A DNA stretch of 34,834 bases from JBQTJJ01 sp052387235 (GCA_052387235.1 JBQTJJ010000162.1:1-34834), one strand, 5' to 3'; shown: positions 6,564 to 15,255, counted from the first letter of the stretch. The notes: generated from the letters alone by a model not told the origin. Numbers and translations: made by a program.

Positions 6564-6884
6564 TCAGACCTTCGCGGCCTGGTTCCTCGTGGCCTGCGCG
6601 CCGCTGGCCGGGGCCCGGGTGGCCGGCATGGCGGCCTCGAACACCTTGTTGGCGAACTCACGCTGGCTGGCGATCACCTTCTCGGTGAAGCCGAGGGTGG
6701 ACTCCAGGACCTGGGTGGGCTTGCCCGCCGGGTCGGCGAGGGTGAGCTCCGGCACCTTGGCGAACACGAACTCGGTGGTCTCGGCCCAGCTGCGCACCAT
6801 GTCGAGAATGGCACGCTGACCAACCTGCAGGTTGGTGAAGACCTTCTCCTGGATGGCGGTGGTGGTATCGAGCGCGGTGGGCAT
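6564..6884 (-). CDS. Phasin-like PHA granule-associated protein
   Basis: This 106-residue protein has no membrane segment or signal peptide and is mostly amphipathic helix (TNLQVGQRAILDMVRSWAET, then ESTLGFTEKVIASQREFANK), with an Ala/Thr-rich basic tail. Phasins coat PHA granules and are short, helical and poorly conserved, so assignment rests on this composition plus the position at the head of the leftward PHA arm. The ATG at 6882-6884 follows AAAGGGGG. A near-consensus promoter lies 37-64 bases upstream, fitting the high expression normal for phasins. The XRE regulator follows after 103 bases. It could be another granule-bound or helical protein; I did not match a named phasin family. Confidence 0.7.
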   Translation of the reverse strand: MPTALDTTTAIQEKVFTNLQVGQRAILDMVRSWAETTEFVFAKVPELTLADPAGKPTQVLESTLGFTEKVIASQREFANKVFEAAMPATRAPASGAQATRNQAAKV

Positions 6885-7307
6885 CGAGGTGCCCCCTTTC
6901 TGTCTCGTGGGTACCCGTTAACTATACCACGCACCTGATCGATTTCAAACGCCGGATCCTCGGAACCCTGCGTCAGCCATGGTTCATCCCCCGGGGGGCC
7001 GGGGTAGGAACCACAGCTGATCCGCCGGAGGCCAGCATCCAGGCGTGCGGCGGGAACGCTCCATACCGGAGCCAAGGAACGGCTTTCACCCGGAGTCAGA
7101 CGACCTTCACAACCAGGTCATGCAACCTTCCCGAGCGGGTCACACCCACGTAACGGGCCGCAGGCAGGCTGTGTCCAGCGAACGTGGTCCGAATCGAGCG
7201 CGGGCCCCGGATCCCCGGGCGGCGGGCCGGTTCGATTTGCAGGAGCCGATTCCGCGCAGGCAGTAGTGGCCGGCACCCACTCCACCACGAGCCGAGAAAG
7301 GCAGGGC
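6885..7307. other. Divergent control region between the two PHA arms (423 bases, no gene)
   Basis: No convincing gene is present here. Near the left end is the phasin promoter. At 6980-7013 TGGTTC and GAACCA flank a C-rich then G-rich core that can fold into an imperfect hairpin; it has no T-run, so it is not an obvious terminator. No confident promoter could be picked for the rightward phaJ operon, whose transcript must start within this stretch. The length suggests several regulator sites, the local XRE protein being the first candidate. Confidence 0.6.
6921..6948 (-). promoter_or_regulatory. Strong promoter of the phasin-like gene
   Basis: On the minus strand TTGAAA (6943-6948) and TATAGT (6921-6926) are separated by 16 bp, each matching five of six bases of the sigma70 consensus. 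The predicted leader is about 30 bases and ends in a clear ribosome site. AT-rich sequence of this kind stands out in such a GC-rich window. Confidence 0.65.
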
Positions 7308-7829
7308 ATGCCCCAGTCCGATGCGATGACGCCCATGACGCTCGACATCTCCGAGCTGGCCGCCCACGAGGGCCGGCCGCTCGGGACCACGGCATGGCGC
7401 ACCATCTCCCAGGCCGACGTGGACACGTTCGCCAGGCTCACCGGCGACGAGCAGTGGATCCACGTGGACCCGGTCCGGGCCAAGCTGGGTCCCTTCGGCA
7501 CCACCATCGCCCACGGCTACCTCACCCTCTCGCTGTCCACCGTGTGCCTCGACGAGGTCGTCGACGTCACCGGCGCCCAGCTCGTCCTGAACTACGGCTC
7601 CAACCGGATCCGCTACCCGGCACCCGTGCCGGCCGGCTCCCGCGTGCGGGCCGTGATCGAGCTGGCAGCCGTCCGCGCCATCGACGGCGGCGTGGAGACG
7701 ACCTACCGGCTCACCTTCGAGGTGGAGGGTGGACGCAAGCCGGGGTGCGTGGCCGACATCGTCTACCGCTACTACGCGGAGCTCCCGGACCGGCGCAGTG
7801 CCAACGCCGGCCAGGGGAGGGGCGCATGA
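7308..7829 (+). CDS. phaJ: MaoC-type (R)-specific enoyl-CoA hydratase
   Basis: This hot-dog-fold hydratase of 173 residues interconverts trans-2-enoyl-CoA and (R)-3-hydroxyacyl-CoA, the monomer form used by PHA synthase. The hydratase-2 motif is clear: LTGDEQWIHVDPVRA, with catalytic D47 and H52, followed by GPFGTTIAHGYLTLSL. The ATG at 7308 is chosen because AGAAAGG lies about 7 bases upstream. It is the first gene of the rightward PHA operon and its TGA overlaps the ATG of the second PHA synthase (ATGA), so monomer-making and polymerising enzymes are translated together. The symbol reflects motif and context; its acyl-chain preference is unknown. Confidence 0.88.
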   Translation: MPQSDAMTPMTLDISELAAHEGRPLGTTAWRTISQADVDTFARLTGDEQWIHVDPVRAKLGPFGTTIAHGYLTLSLSTVCLDEVVDVTGAQLVLNYGSNRIRYPAPVPAGSRVRAVIELAAVRAIDGGVETTYRLTFEVEGGRKPGCVADIVYRYYAELPDRRSANAGQGRGA

Positions 7830-9502
7830 GCAGGCCCCCCGCCGTGGTGGAGCACTACGACCCGGCCGCCTTCGGCCCGGTGCTGGCCAAGATGGGCGCC
7901 GGCCTCCTCCGCCACCCGGTCCCCACCTTCCGGGGCACCGCCCGCCTCGCCGCCGGCCTGGCCGGCGCCGTGGCCCAGTCCACGGCGAAGGCACTGGGTT
8001 GGCAGGGGCGGCCGTCGCTCGAGCCGGCTCCGGGCGACAGGCGCTTCTCCGACCCGGCCTTCGAGGAGAGCCCGTGGTTCCTGGCCCAGCGCCAGGCCTA
8101 CCTGGCATGGGTCCGCTACCTCGACGACCTCAGGGCCGGCGCCGGCCTGGACGGGGTCGAGGCCGAGAAGGCGGCCGTCGCCCTCGATCTGGTGGCCGAC
8201 GCCGCCGCCCCCACCAACACGTTCTGGGGCAACCCCACCGCCGTCCGCAAGGCCATCGAGTCCAGCGGCGCCAGCGTGGTGCGGGGCATCGGCAACTTCG
8301 CCGACGACGTGCTGGCCAACGAGGCCCGGCCCCGCCAGGTGGACACGTCGGCGTTCCGCCTCGGCGAGAACCTGGGCGCCACCCCCGGGAAGGTGGTCTA
8401 CCGCAACGAGCTGTTCGAGCTGCTCCAGTACGAGCCGGCCACGGCCACCGTCCACGAGCTCCCGCTGCTGCTCAGCCCGCCGTGGATCAACAAGTACTAC
8501 ATCATGGACCTGGCGCCGGGGCGCAGCTTCGCCGAGTGGGCCGTCAGCCACGGCCACACCACCTTCGCCATCAGCTACCGCAACCCCGACGGCTCGATGC
8601 GCGACGTCGACCTCCAGGACTACCTCCTCGACGGGCTCGGCACCGCGGTCGAGGTGGTGCGCGACATCACCGGCGCCGACGAGGTGAACGTGGCCGGCCT
8701 GTGCGTGGGCGGCACCCTGGCCGTGATGCTCCTGGCCTGGCTGGCCCAGGACGGGAAGCGTCCCGTGCGGTCGCTGACCCTGCTCAACACCCTGGTCGAT
8801 TTCAGCCGGCCCGGCCGCCTGGCGGCCTTCACCGACGCAGCGGCGGTGGAGCGGATGGAGCGGCGCATGGCGGCCGAGGGCGTGCTCGACGGGCGCGAGA
8901 TGGCCACCACCTTCGACGCCCTGCGGGCCAACGACCTGATCTGGAACTACGTCGGCGCCAACTGGCTCCGGGGGGAGCAGCCGCCGGCGTTCGACATCCT
9001 GGCCTGGAACGGCGACTCCACCCGCATCCCGGCCGCCACCCACTCGGAGTACCTGCGGGCCCTGTACCGGGAGAACCGCCTGGCCGGCGGGACGATGACC
9101 CTCGCCGGCCGCACCCTGGACCTCGCCAGGATCGAGTCCGAGACCTATGTGCTGGCGGCCAGGGAGGACCACATCACCCCGTGGAAGTCGTCCTACCTCA
9201 CCACCGGCCTGGTGGGGAACGGCGCCGGCGAGCCGCCGGTGCGCTTCGTGCTGAGCTCGGCCGGCCACATCGCCGGCATCGTCAACCCCCCCGGTCCGAA
9301 GCGCAGGCACTGGATCAACGAGGACCTGCCCGCCACCCCCGAGGAGTGGGAGGCCGCCGCCACCGAGCACCCCGGTTCGTGGTGGGAGGACTGGGCCGCG
9401 TGGATCGGGGCGCGGGCCGGCGGGCGCCGCCGGCCACCCGGCATCGGCGACAAGCACCACCCCGTCCTCGGCGACGCGCCGGGCGAGTACGTCCACGGAT
9501 GA
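7826..9502 (+). CDS. phaC: Class I polyhydroxyalkanoate synthase (second)
   Basis: This second PHA synthase has 558 residues. The triad is C293 in GLCVGG, D448 in AREDHITPW and H481 in SSAGHIAGIVNPP. It shares PPWINKYYIMDLAPGRSF and long stretches of the C-terminal half with the synthase at 4303-6078, but lacks that protein's N-terminal low-complexity leader and differs in the region before the catalytic domain. The ATG at 7826 overlaps the hydratase stop by 4 bases and follows GGGGAGGGG. Both synthases look functional, so they may differ in substrate range, polymer length or timing, or act as a heterodimer (inference). The dehydrogenase gene follows after 55 bases. Confidence 0.95.
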   Translation: MSRPPAVVEHYDPAAFGPVLAKMGAGLLRHPVPTFRGTARLAAGLAGAVAQSTAKALGWQGRPSLEPAPGDRRFSDPAFEESPWFLAQRQAYLAWVRYLDDLRAGAGLDGVEAEKAAVALDLVADAAAPTNTFWGNPTAVRKAIESSGASVVRGIGNFADDVLANEARPRQVDTSAFRLGENLGATPGKVVYRNELFELLQYEPATATVHELPLLLSPPWINKYYIMDLAPGRSFAEWAVSHGHTTFAISYRNPDGSMRDVDLQDYLLDGLGTAVEVVRDITGADEVNVAGLCVGGTLAVMLLAWLAQDGKRPVRSLTLLNTLVDFSRPGRLAAFTDAAAVERMERRMAAEGVLDGREMATTFDALRANDLIWNYVGANWLRGEQPPAFDILAWNGDSTRIPAATHSEYLRALYRENRLAGGTMTLAGRTLDLARIESETYVLAAREDHITPWKSSYLTTGLVGNGAGEPPVRFVLSSAGHIAGIVNPPGPKRRHWINEDLPATPEEWEAAATEHPGSWWEDWAAWIGARAGGRRRPPGIGDKHHPVLGDAPGEYVHG

Positions 9503-9557
9503 CCTTCACCCCAACGGCGACACCACGCAGGCCACGACGAGACAAGGAGCGATGGAC

Positions 9558-10436
9558 ATGACGATGACCAGTCCCACCACCATCAAGTCGGTTGGGGTCG
9601 CAGGCTCCGGCATCATGGGCGTCGGCATCGCGGAGGTGGCGGCCCGGGCCGGCTTCGATGTGGTGCTGCGCAGCCGGGCCCGCAAGAGCGCCGACAAGGC
9701 CCGCGCCAAGCTGGACAGGTCGCTGACCGGCCAGGTCGACAAGGGCAAGCTCTCGTCCGACGACCGGGACCAGACCTTCGAGCGGGTGCGGTTCACCACC
9801 GACCTGGGCGACCTCGAGCTGTGCGACCTGGTGGTGGAGTCGGTCGTGGAGGACCTCGGCGTCAAGCGGGACCTCTTCTCCGAGCTGGACCGCATCTGCC
9901 CCGACGAGGCCATCCTGGCCACCAACACGTCCACCCTCGCCGTGGTCGACGTCGCCATGGCCACCGGGCGGCCCGACCGGGTCCTCGGACTCCACTTCTT
10001 CAACCCCGCACCCAAGATGTCCCTGGTCGAGGTCGTGCCCGCCCTCACCACCGCCGACCGCTCGGTCGAGACCGTGCGACGGTTCGCCGAGGAGTGCGGC
10101 AAGAACCCGGTGACGGTGAAGGACAACGCCGGGTTCATCGTCAACGCCCTGCTGTTCCCGTACCTGAACGGCGCCGTGCGCATGCTGGAGAGCGGCATCG
10201 CCTCCAAGGAGGACATCGACGCCGCCATGTGCGGGGGCTGCGGGTTCCCGATGGGGCCCCTGGCCCTGCTCGACCTCATCGGGCTGGACACCAGCCTCGC
10301 CATCCTGAACGCCCTCTACGAGGAGCGCCACGACGCCTGCTCGGCGCCGGCCCCGCTGCTGAAGCGGATGGTCACGGCCCAGCTGCTGGGCCGCAAGACC
10401 GGCCAGGGCTTCTACTCCTATCCCTCGAACAGCTGA
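9558..10436 (+). CDS. 3-hydroxybutyryl-CoA dehydrogenase (first of two)
   Basis: This soluble NAD(P)-dependent enzyme of about 292 residues belongs to the 3-hydroxyacyl-CoA dehydrogenase family (Hbd/FadB2 type), which normally handles the (S)-isomer. The dinucleotide-binding loop is GVAGSGIMGVGIAEVA near the N-terminus; ATNTSTLAV, GLHFFNPAPKM and KDNAGFIVNALLFPYLN carry the catalytic region, and GRKTGQGFYSYP closes the C-terminal domain. An ATG lies at 9552 and another at 9558. The second is preferred because AAGGAG is 8 bases before it, whereas it is only 2 bases before the first. The thiolase gene follows after 9 bases with its own GAGGAG. In context it would reduce acetoacetyl-CoA from that thiolase. 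Confidence 0.92.
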   Translation: MTMTSPTTIKSVGVAGSGIMGVGIAEVAARAGFDVVLRSRARKSADKARAKLDRSLTGQVDKGKLSSDDRDQTFERVRFTTDLGDLELCDLVVESVVEDLGVKRDLFSELDRICPDEAILATNTSTLAVVDVAMATGRPDRVLGLHFFNPAPKMSLVEVVPALTTADRSVETVRRFAEECGKNPVTVKDNAGFIVNALLFPYLNGAVRMLESGIASKEDIDAAMCGGCGFPMGPLALLDLIGLDTSLAILNALYEERHDACSAPAPLLKRMVTAQLLGRKTGQGFYSYPSNS

Positions 10437-10445
10437 GGAGCACCC

Positions 10446-11627
10446 ATGACCTCCACCGTTCTCGTCGCTTCCGCGCGCACCCCCATCGGCAAGCTCGGGG
10501 GTTCCCTGTCCTCACTGGCGGCCGCCGAACTGGGCGGGCTCGCCATCGCCGAGGCCCTGTCCCGAGCCGGCCTCGCGCCCGAGCAGGTCGACTCGGTCGT
10601 GATGGGCCAGGTCCTGCAGGCGGGCCAGGGCCAGAACCCGGCCCGCCAGGCCGCCGCCAAGGGAGGCCTCCCCATGTCGGTGCCGGCCGTCACCGTCAAC
10701 AACGTGTGCCTGTCGGGCCTCACCGCCATCAAGCTCGCCGACCAGATGATCCGCACCGGCGAGGCCGACGTGGTGGTCGCCGGCGGCATGGAGTCCATGA
10801 GCCGGGCCCCGTACCTGCTGCCGGGGGCCCGTGCCGGCTTCCGCCTGGGCGACGTCACCGCCGTGGACGCCATGATCGGCGACGGCCTGTGGTGCGCCTT
10901 CGACGGCGTGCACATGGGCGCCGGCACCCAGTCCTACGCCGACGCCGCCTCCATCTCCCGGGACCTCCAGGACGAGCTGGCGGCCAGGAGCCACGAGCGG
11001 GCCGCAGCCGCTTCCAAGGAGGGCCGCCTCAGCGGCGAGATCGTCGCCGTCGAGGTCCCGCAGCGGGGCGACCCGGTGGTGGTCGACGCCGACGAGGGCA
11101 TCCGGCCCGACACCACCACCGCCTCCCTGGGCAAGCTCAAGCCTGCCTTCTCCAAGACCGGCACCATCACCGCCGGCAACGCCTCCCAGATCTCCGACGG
11201 CGCCGCCGCGGTGGTGGTGGCGAGCGAGGCCAGGGCCAGGGAGCTGGGCCTCACGGCCCGGGCCGAGCTGGCCGGCTTCGGGGTGGTGGCGGGTCCCGAC
11301 CCGTCGCTGCTGACCCAGCCGTCACGGGCCATCACCAGGGCCCTGGAGCGGGCCGGCCTCGGGATCGACGACGTGGACCTGTTCGAGGTCAACGAGGCGT
11401 TCGCGGCGGTGAGCGCGGCCACCATGGCCGACCTCGAGGTCGACGACGACGTGGTGAACGTCAACGGGGGCGCCATCGCCCTCGGCCATCCCATCGGGAT
11501 GTCGGGCGCCCGCCTGGTGCTGACCCTGGTGGAGGAGCTGCGCCGGCGGGGCGGGGGCCTCGGCGCCGCCGCGTTGTGCGGCGGTGGCGGCCAGGGGGCG
11601 GCGGCGCTGGTGCGGGTGCGGCCGTGA
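10446..11627 (+). CDS. phaA: Acetyl-CoA C-acetyltransferase (beta-ketothiolase)
   Basis: This biosynthetic-type thiolase condenses two acetyl-CoA to acetoacetyl-CoA, the first committed step towards polyhydroxybutyrate. It has 393 residues, the usual length. The triad is complete and at textbook positions: C88 in VNNVCLSG, H348 in NGGAIALGHPIGMSG and C378 in ALCGGGGQG. The ATG at 10446 follows GAGGAG. Its TGA overlaps the GTG of aceE. The symbol phaA reflects its position in the PHA operon; a degradative role with longer beta-ketoacyl-CoA cannot be excluded from sequence. Confidence 0.93.
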   Translation: MTSTVLVASARTPIGKLGGSLSSLAAAELGGLAIAEALSRAGLAPEQVDSVVMGQVLQAGQGQNPARQAAAKGGLPMSVPAVTVNNVCLSGLTAIKLADQMIRTGEADVVVAGGMESMSRAPYLLPGARAGFRLGDVTAVDAMIGDGLWCAFDGVHMGAGTQSYADAASISRDLQDELAARSHERAAAASKEGRLSGEIVAVEVPQRGDPVVVDADEGIRPDTTTASLGKLKPAFSKTGTITAGNASQISDGAAAVVVASEARARELGLTARAELAGFGVVAGPDPSLLTQPSRAITRALERAGLGIDDVDLFEVNEAFAAVSAATMADLEVDDDVVNVNGGAIALGHPIGMSGARLVLTLVEELRRRGGGLGAAALCGGGGQGAAALVRVRP

Positions 11628-14356
11628 GCCTCACCACCAAGCTCGACGGGGGCTTCACGAGGCAGCTGCCCGAGCCCGACGCCACCCTCACCGACGAGTG
11701 GACCGACTCGCTGGAGGCCGTGATCGCCACCCATGGCGGCGGGGCGGCCCGCATGGTGCTGGCCCGGCTCCTGCACTGGGCCGACGAGCAGGACCTCCAC
11801 TTCCCGCCGTCGCTCAGCACCCCCTACGTCAACAGCATCGCCCCCAGCGACGAGCCCGAGTGCCCGAGCGACATCGCCCTGGAGCGCCGCATCGAGGCCC
11901 TGGTGCGCTGGAACGCGGCGATCATGGTGTCGCGGGCCAACGCCCGGGAGGAGGGCATCGGCGGCCACCTGTCCACGCCGGCTTCCGCCACCTGCCTCTA
12001 CGAGATGGGCTTCAACCACTTCTTCCGGGGCCGGGACGGCGGCCAGGGCGACCAGGTCTTCTTCCAGGGCCACGCCACGCCGGGCATCTACGCCAGGGCG
12101 TTCCTCGAGGGCCGCCTCACCGAGGACCAGCTGGACCGCTTCCGCCGGGAGATGGGCGGCGGTGGCCTGTCCAGCTACCCCCACCCCCGGCTGATGCCGG
12201 ACTTCTGGGAGTTCCCCACCGTCTCCATGGGCCTCGGGCCCATCAACGCCATCTACCAGGCCCGGTTCAACCGCTACCTGGCCAACCGGGGCCTGGCCGA
12301 CACCGGCGACGCCAAGGTGTGGTGCTTCATCGGCGACGGCGAGTGCGACGAGCCCGAGACGCTCGGCGCGCTGTCGATCGCGGCCAGGGAGGGCCTCGAC
12401 AACCTGATCTTCGTCGTCAACTGCAACCTCCAGCGCCTCGACGGCCCGGTGCGCGGCAACGGCAAGATCGTCCAGGAGCTGGAGGCCGTCTTCCGGGGCG
12501 CCAGCTGGAACGTGGCCAAGGTCATCTGGGGCTCGCGCTGGGACGAGCTGCTGGCGAACGACGTCGAGGGGGCCCTGATGGAGAAGATGGACACCACCCT
12601 CGACGGCGAGTACCAGAAGTACGCGGTCGAGGGCCCGAAGTACGTGCGCGAGCGGTTCTTCGGCTCCGACCCCCGGCTGGCCCGCATGGTGGCCGGGCTG
12701 CGCGACGACGACCCGGTGTTCACCCTGCCCCGTGGCGGCCACGACCGGCGCAAGCTGTACGCCGCCTACGACGCGGCCGTGCGACACGAGGGCTCGCCCA
12801 CCGTGGTGCTGGCCAAGACCCTGAAGGGCTCGCGCCTGGGCGTTGCCATCGAGTCCCGCAACGCGGCCCACCAGGTGAAGAAGATGAAGCGGGAGCAGCT
12901 GGCCGAGCTGCGGGACCGGCTCAACCTCAGCGACCTCGTCCCCGACTCGGCCCTCGAGCCCGACCACCCGCCCTTCTGCCGCCTGCCCGACGGGTCGCCC
13001 GAGCACGAGTACCTGCTGGAGCGCCGGCGGGCCCTGGGCGGTCCCATGCCGAAGCGGGTGGTCTCGTTCTCCCCGCCGGGCCAGCCCGCGTCGAGCGTCT
13101 TCGACCCGCTGCTGCAGGGATCGGGCGACCGCCCGGTGTCCACCACCATGGCCTTCGCCGGCCTGCTGCGCTCGCTGCTGAGGGACAAGACCGTGGGCCG
13201 GCGGGTCGTGCCCATCGTCCCCGACGAGGCCCGCACGTTCGGACTCGACCCGCTGTTCGGCGAGGTGAAGATCTACGCCCCGTCGGGCCAGCGCTACGAG
13301 CCGGTGGACGCCTCCATGCAGCTCGCCTACCGGGAGAGCCGGGACGGCCAGATCCTTCAGGAGGGCATCAACGAGGCCGGCGCCATGGCCTCGTTCACGG
13401 CCGCCGGCACCAGCTACGCCACGTGGGGCGAGCCCACCATCCCCTTCTACATCTTCTATTCCATGTTCGGGTTCCAGCGGGTGGGCGACCTCATCTGGGC
13501 CTTCGGCGACATCCGGGGCCGGGGCTTCCTGCTCGGGGCCACGGCCGGCCGCACCACGCTGAGCGGCGAGGGCCTGCAGCACCAGGACGGCCACAGCCTC
13601 CTGCTGGCCTCCACCGTGCCCAACCTGGCCGCCTACGACCCGGCCTTCGCCTACGAGGTGGCCACCATCGTCCGCGACGGCATGGCCCGCATGTACGGCG
13701 ACGACCCCGACGACGTCTTCTACTACCTCACCCTCTACAACGAGAACTACCCGATGCCCCCCATGCCGGAGGGACCGGGCGTGCCCGGCTCCGACGCCAC
13801 GGTGGAGGAGGGCATCCTGCGGGGCATCTACCGGTTCGCACCGCCCCCCGAGGGGCCGTCCCGCCAGGCCACCATCCTGTTCAGCGGCACCGGTCACGGC
13901 GCGGCCCAGGACGCGGCCCGGATGCTGGCCGAGGACCACGACGTGGCGGCCGGGCTGTGGAGCGCGACGTCCTACAAGGCCCTGCGGGAGGACGCCCTGC
14001 GCATTGTGCGCTGGAACAGGCTGCACCCCACCGAGGCGCCCCGGATCCCGCACGTCACCGAGGCCCTGCTCGACGCCGACGGGCCGTACGTCGCCGTCAC
14101 CGACTACATGAAGGCGGTGCCGGACCAGGTGGCCCGATGGGTGCCGGGGTCGTTCACCACCCTCGGCACCGACGGCTACGGGCGCTCGGACTCGCGCCGG
14201 GCCCTCCGCCGCCACTTCGAGACCGACGCCGCCCACGTGGTGGTGGCGGTGCTGGCCGGCCTGGCCGAGTCGGGCGAGGCCGAGGCCGAGGAGGTGGCCG
14301 CGGCCATCTCCCGCTACGACATCGATCCCGAGGCCGTCGAGCCTCTGCTGGCGTGA
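11624..14356 (+). CDS. aceE: Pyruvate dehydrogenase E1 component, homodimeric AceE type
   Basis: This thiamine-diphosphate enzyme decarboxylates pyruvate and passes the acetyl group to E2-bound lipoate. It has 910 residues and aligns along its whole length with remembered E. coli AceE. The TPP-binding motif runs from GDG at 237-239 to N266 (GDGECDEPETLGALSIAARE onward). SSYPHPRLMPDFWEFPTVSM, IPFYIFYSMFGFQR and GTDGYGRSDSR are also conserved. The GTG at 11624 overlaps the thiolase stop in GTGA. No E2 or E3 gene is visible in the window, so it must use subunits encoded elsewhere. Its place between thiolase and a 3-hydroxyacyl-CoA dehydrogenase would tie acetyl-CoA supply to polymer synthesis (inference). 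Confidence 0.95.
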   Translation: MSLTTKLDGGFTRQLPEPDATLTDEWTDSLEAVIATHGGGAARMVLARLLHWADEQDLHFPPSLSTPYVNSIAPSDEPECPSDIALERRIEALVRWNAAIMVSRANAREEGIGGHLSTPASATCLYEMGFNHFFRGRDGGQGDQVFFQGHATPGIYARAFLEGRLTEDQLDRFRREMGGGGLSSYPHPRLMPDFWEFPTVSMGLGPINAIYQARFNRYLANRGLADTGDAKVWCFIGDGECDEPETLGALSIAAREGLDNLIFVVNCNLQRLDGPVRGNGKIVQELEAVFRGASWNVAKVIWGSRWDELLANDVEGALMEKMDTTLDGEYQKYAVEGPKYVRERFFGSDPRLARMVAGLRDDDPVFTLPRGGHDRRKLYAAYDAAVRHEGSPTVVLAKTLKGSRLGVAIESRNAAHQVKKMKREQLAELRDRLNLSDLVPDSALEPDHPPFCRLPDGSPEHEYLLERRRALGGPMPKRVVSFSPPGQPASSVFDPLLQGSGDRPVSTTMAFAGLLRSLLRDKTVGRRVVPIVPDEARTFGLDPLFGEVKIYAPSGQRYEPVDASMQLAYRESRDGQILQEGINEAGAMASFTAAGTSYATWGEPTIPFYIFYSMFGFQRVGDLIWAFGDIRGRGFLLGATAGRTTLSGEGLQHQDGHSLLLASTVPNLAAYDPAFAYEVATIVRDGMARMYGDDPDDVFYYLTLYNENYPMPPMPEGPGVPGSDATVEEGILRGIYRFAPPPEGPSRQATILFSGTGHGAAQDAARMLAEDHDVAAGLWSATSYKALREDALRIVRWNRLHPTEAPRIPHVTEALLDADGPYVAVTDYMKAVPDQVARWVPGSFTTLGTDGYGRSDSRRALRRHFETDAAHVVVAVLAGLAESGEAEAEEVAAAISRYDIDPEAVEPLLA

Positions 14357-14394
14357 CGGGTGGCAGGACCGGGCCGGAGGGCCCGGGCACGGCG

Positions 14395-15255
14395 ATGGCG
14401 CGCGTCGGCGTGGTGGGTTGCGGCCTCATGGGGTCGGGCATCGCGGAGATCAGCGCCCGGGCCGGCCTCGACGTGCTGGTGCGCGAGGTGGACGCCGACG
14501 CCCTGGCCGCGGGCCGCCACCGCCTCGAGGGCTCGCTCCGGCGGGGTGCCGAGCGGGGCAAGCTCACGCCGGAGGACGCCGAGGCGGCCCGGTCCCGGCT
14601 GGCCTACACCACCGACCTGGGCGACATGGCCGACCGCCAGCTCGTGGTCGAGGCGGTCACCGAGTCGGAGCCGGCCAAGCTCGACGTCTTCGCCGCCCTG
14701 GACAAGGTGGTGGCCGACGGGTCCGCCATCCTGGCGTCGAACACGTCGTCCATCCCCATCATGCGCCTCGGCATGGCCACCGGGCGGCCGGGCCAGGTGG
14801 TGGGGCTGCACTTCTTCAGCCCCGTGCCCGTGCTGAAGCTGGTGGAGCTGGTGCCGTCGCTGCTCACCACCGAAGCCACCATCACCACCATCACGGACTT
14901 CGCCGAGCACGTGCTCGACAAGCGGGTCATCGTCTCCAAGGACCGGGCCGGCTTCGTCGTCAACGCCCTGCTGATCCCGTACATCATCTCGGCCATCCGC
15001 ATGCTGGAGTCCGGCTTCGCCACCGAGGCCGACATCGACTCCGGGATGGTGCTGGGCTGCAACCACCCCATGGGGCCGCTGGCCCTGGCCGACTTCATCG
15101 GGCTCGACACCACCATGGCCGCGGCCCGCTCGCTCTACGAGGAGTTCAAGGAGCCCCTGTACGCCCCGCCCCCGCTGCTGTCGCGGATGGTGGAGGCCGG
15201 GCTCCTCGGCCGCAAGACGGGACGGGGCTTCTACCCGTACCAGCCGGCGGCGTGA
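14395..15255 (+). CDS. 3-hydroxybutyryl-CoA dehydrogenase (second, FadB2-like)
   Basis: This 286-residue paralogue of the enzyme at 9558 has the NAD(P) loop GVVGCGLMGSGIAEISARAG, then ASNTSSIPI, GLHFFSPVPVLKLVELVP and GRKTGRGFYPYQP. The ATG at 14395 is chosen because it gives the usual family N-terminus (MARVGVVG). An upstream in-frame GTG at 14353 would overlap the aceE stop but adds a Gly/Pro-rich tail. Neither start has a good ribosome site, so the overlap start remains possible. It is the last gene of the rightward PHA operon and ends in a hairpin. Two dehydrogenases in one operon may differ in cofactor (NADH or NADPH) or in direction of use. Confidence 0.9.
   Translation: MARVGVVGCGLMGSGIAEISARAGLDVLVREVDADALAAGRHRLEGSLRRGAERGKLTPEDAEAARSRLAYTTDLGDMADRQLVVEAVTESEPAKLDVFAALDKVVADGSAILASNTSSIPIMRLGMATGRPGQVVGLHFFSPVPVLKLVELVPSLLTTEATITTITDFAEHVLDKRVIVSKDRAGFVVNALLIPYIISAIRMLESGFATEADIDSGMVLGCNHPMGPLALADFIGLDTTMAAARSLYEEFKEPLYAPPPLLSRMVEAGLLGRKTGRGFYPYQPAA

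Noticed and set aside
6461..6661. Longer N-terminus for the XRE protein from an ATG at 6661
   Set aside because: It would overlap the phasin gene by about 98 bases and add a Pro/Arg-rich stretch with no fold; a -10 box supports the GTG at 6460.
9821..11623. Upstream extension of aceE over the dehydrogenase and thiolase genes
   Set aside because: It is out of frame with two intact genes and Arg/Pro/Gly-rich. AceE homology begins right at the GTG at 11624.
10934..14236. Very long open frame antisense to aceE and the thiolase end
   Set aside because: Its protein is Gly/Arg/Val/His-rich with no motif, while the opposite strand encodes complete, well-conserved enzymes. Long antisense frames are expected from the codon bias of such GC-rich DNA.
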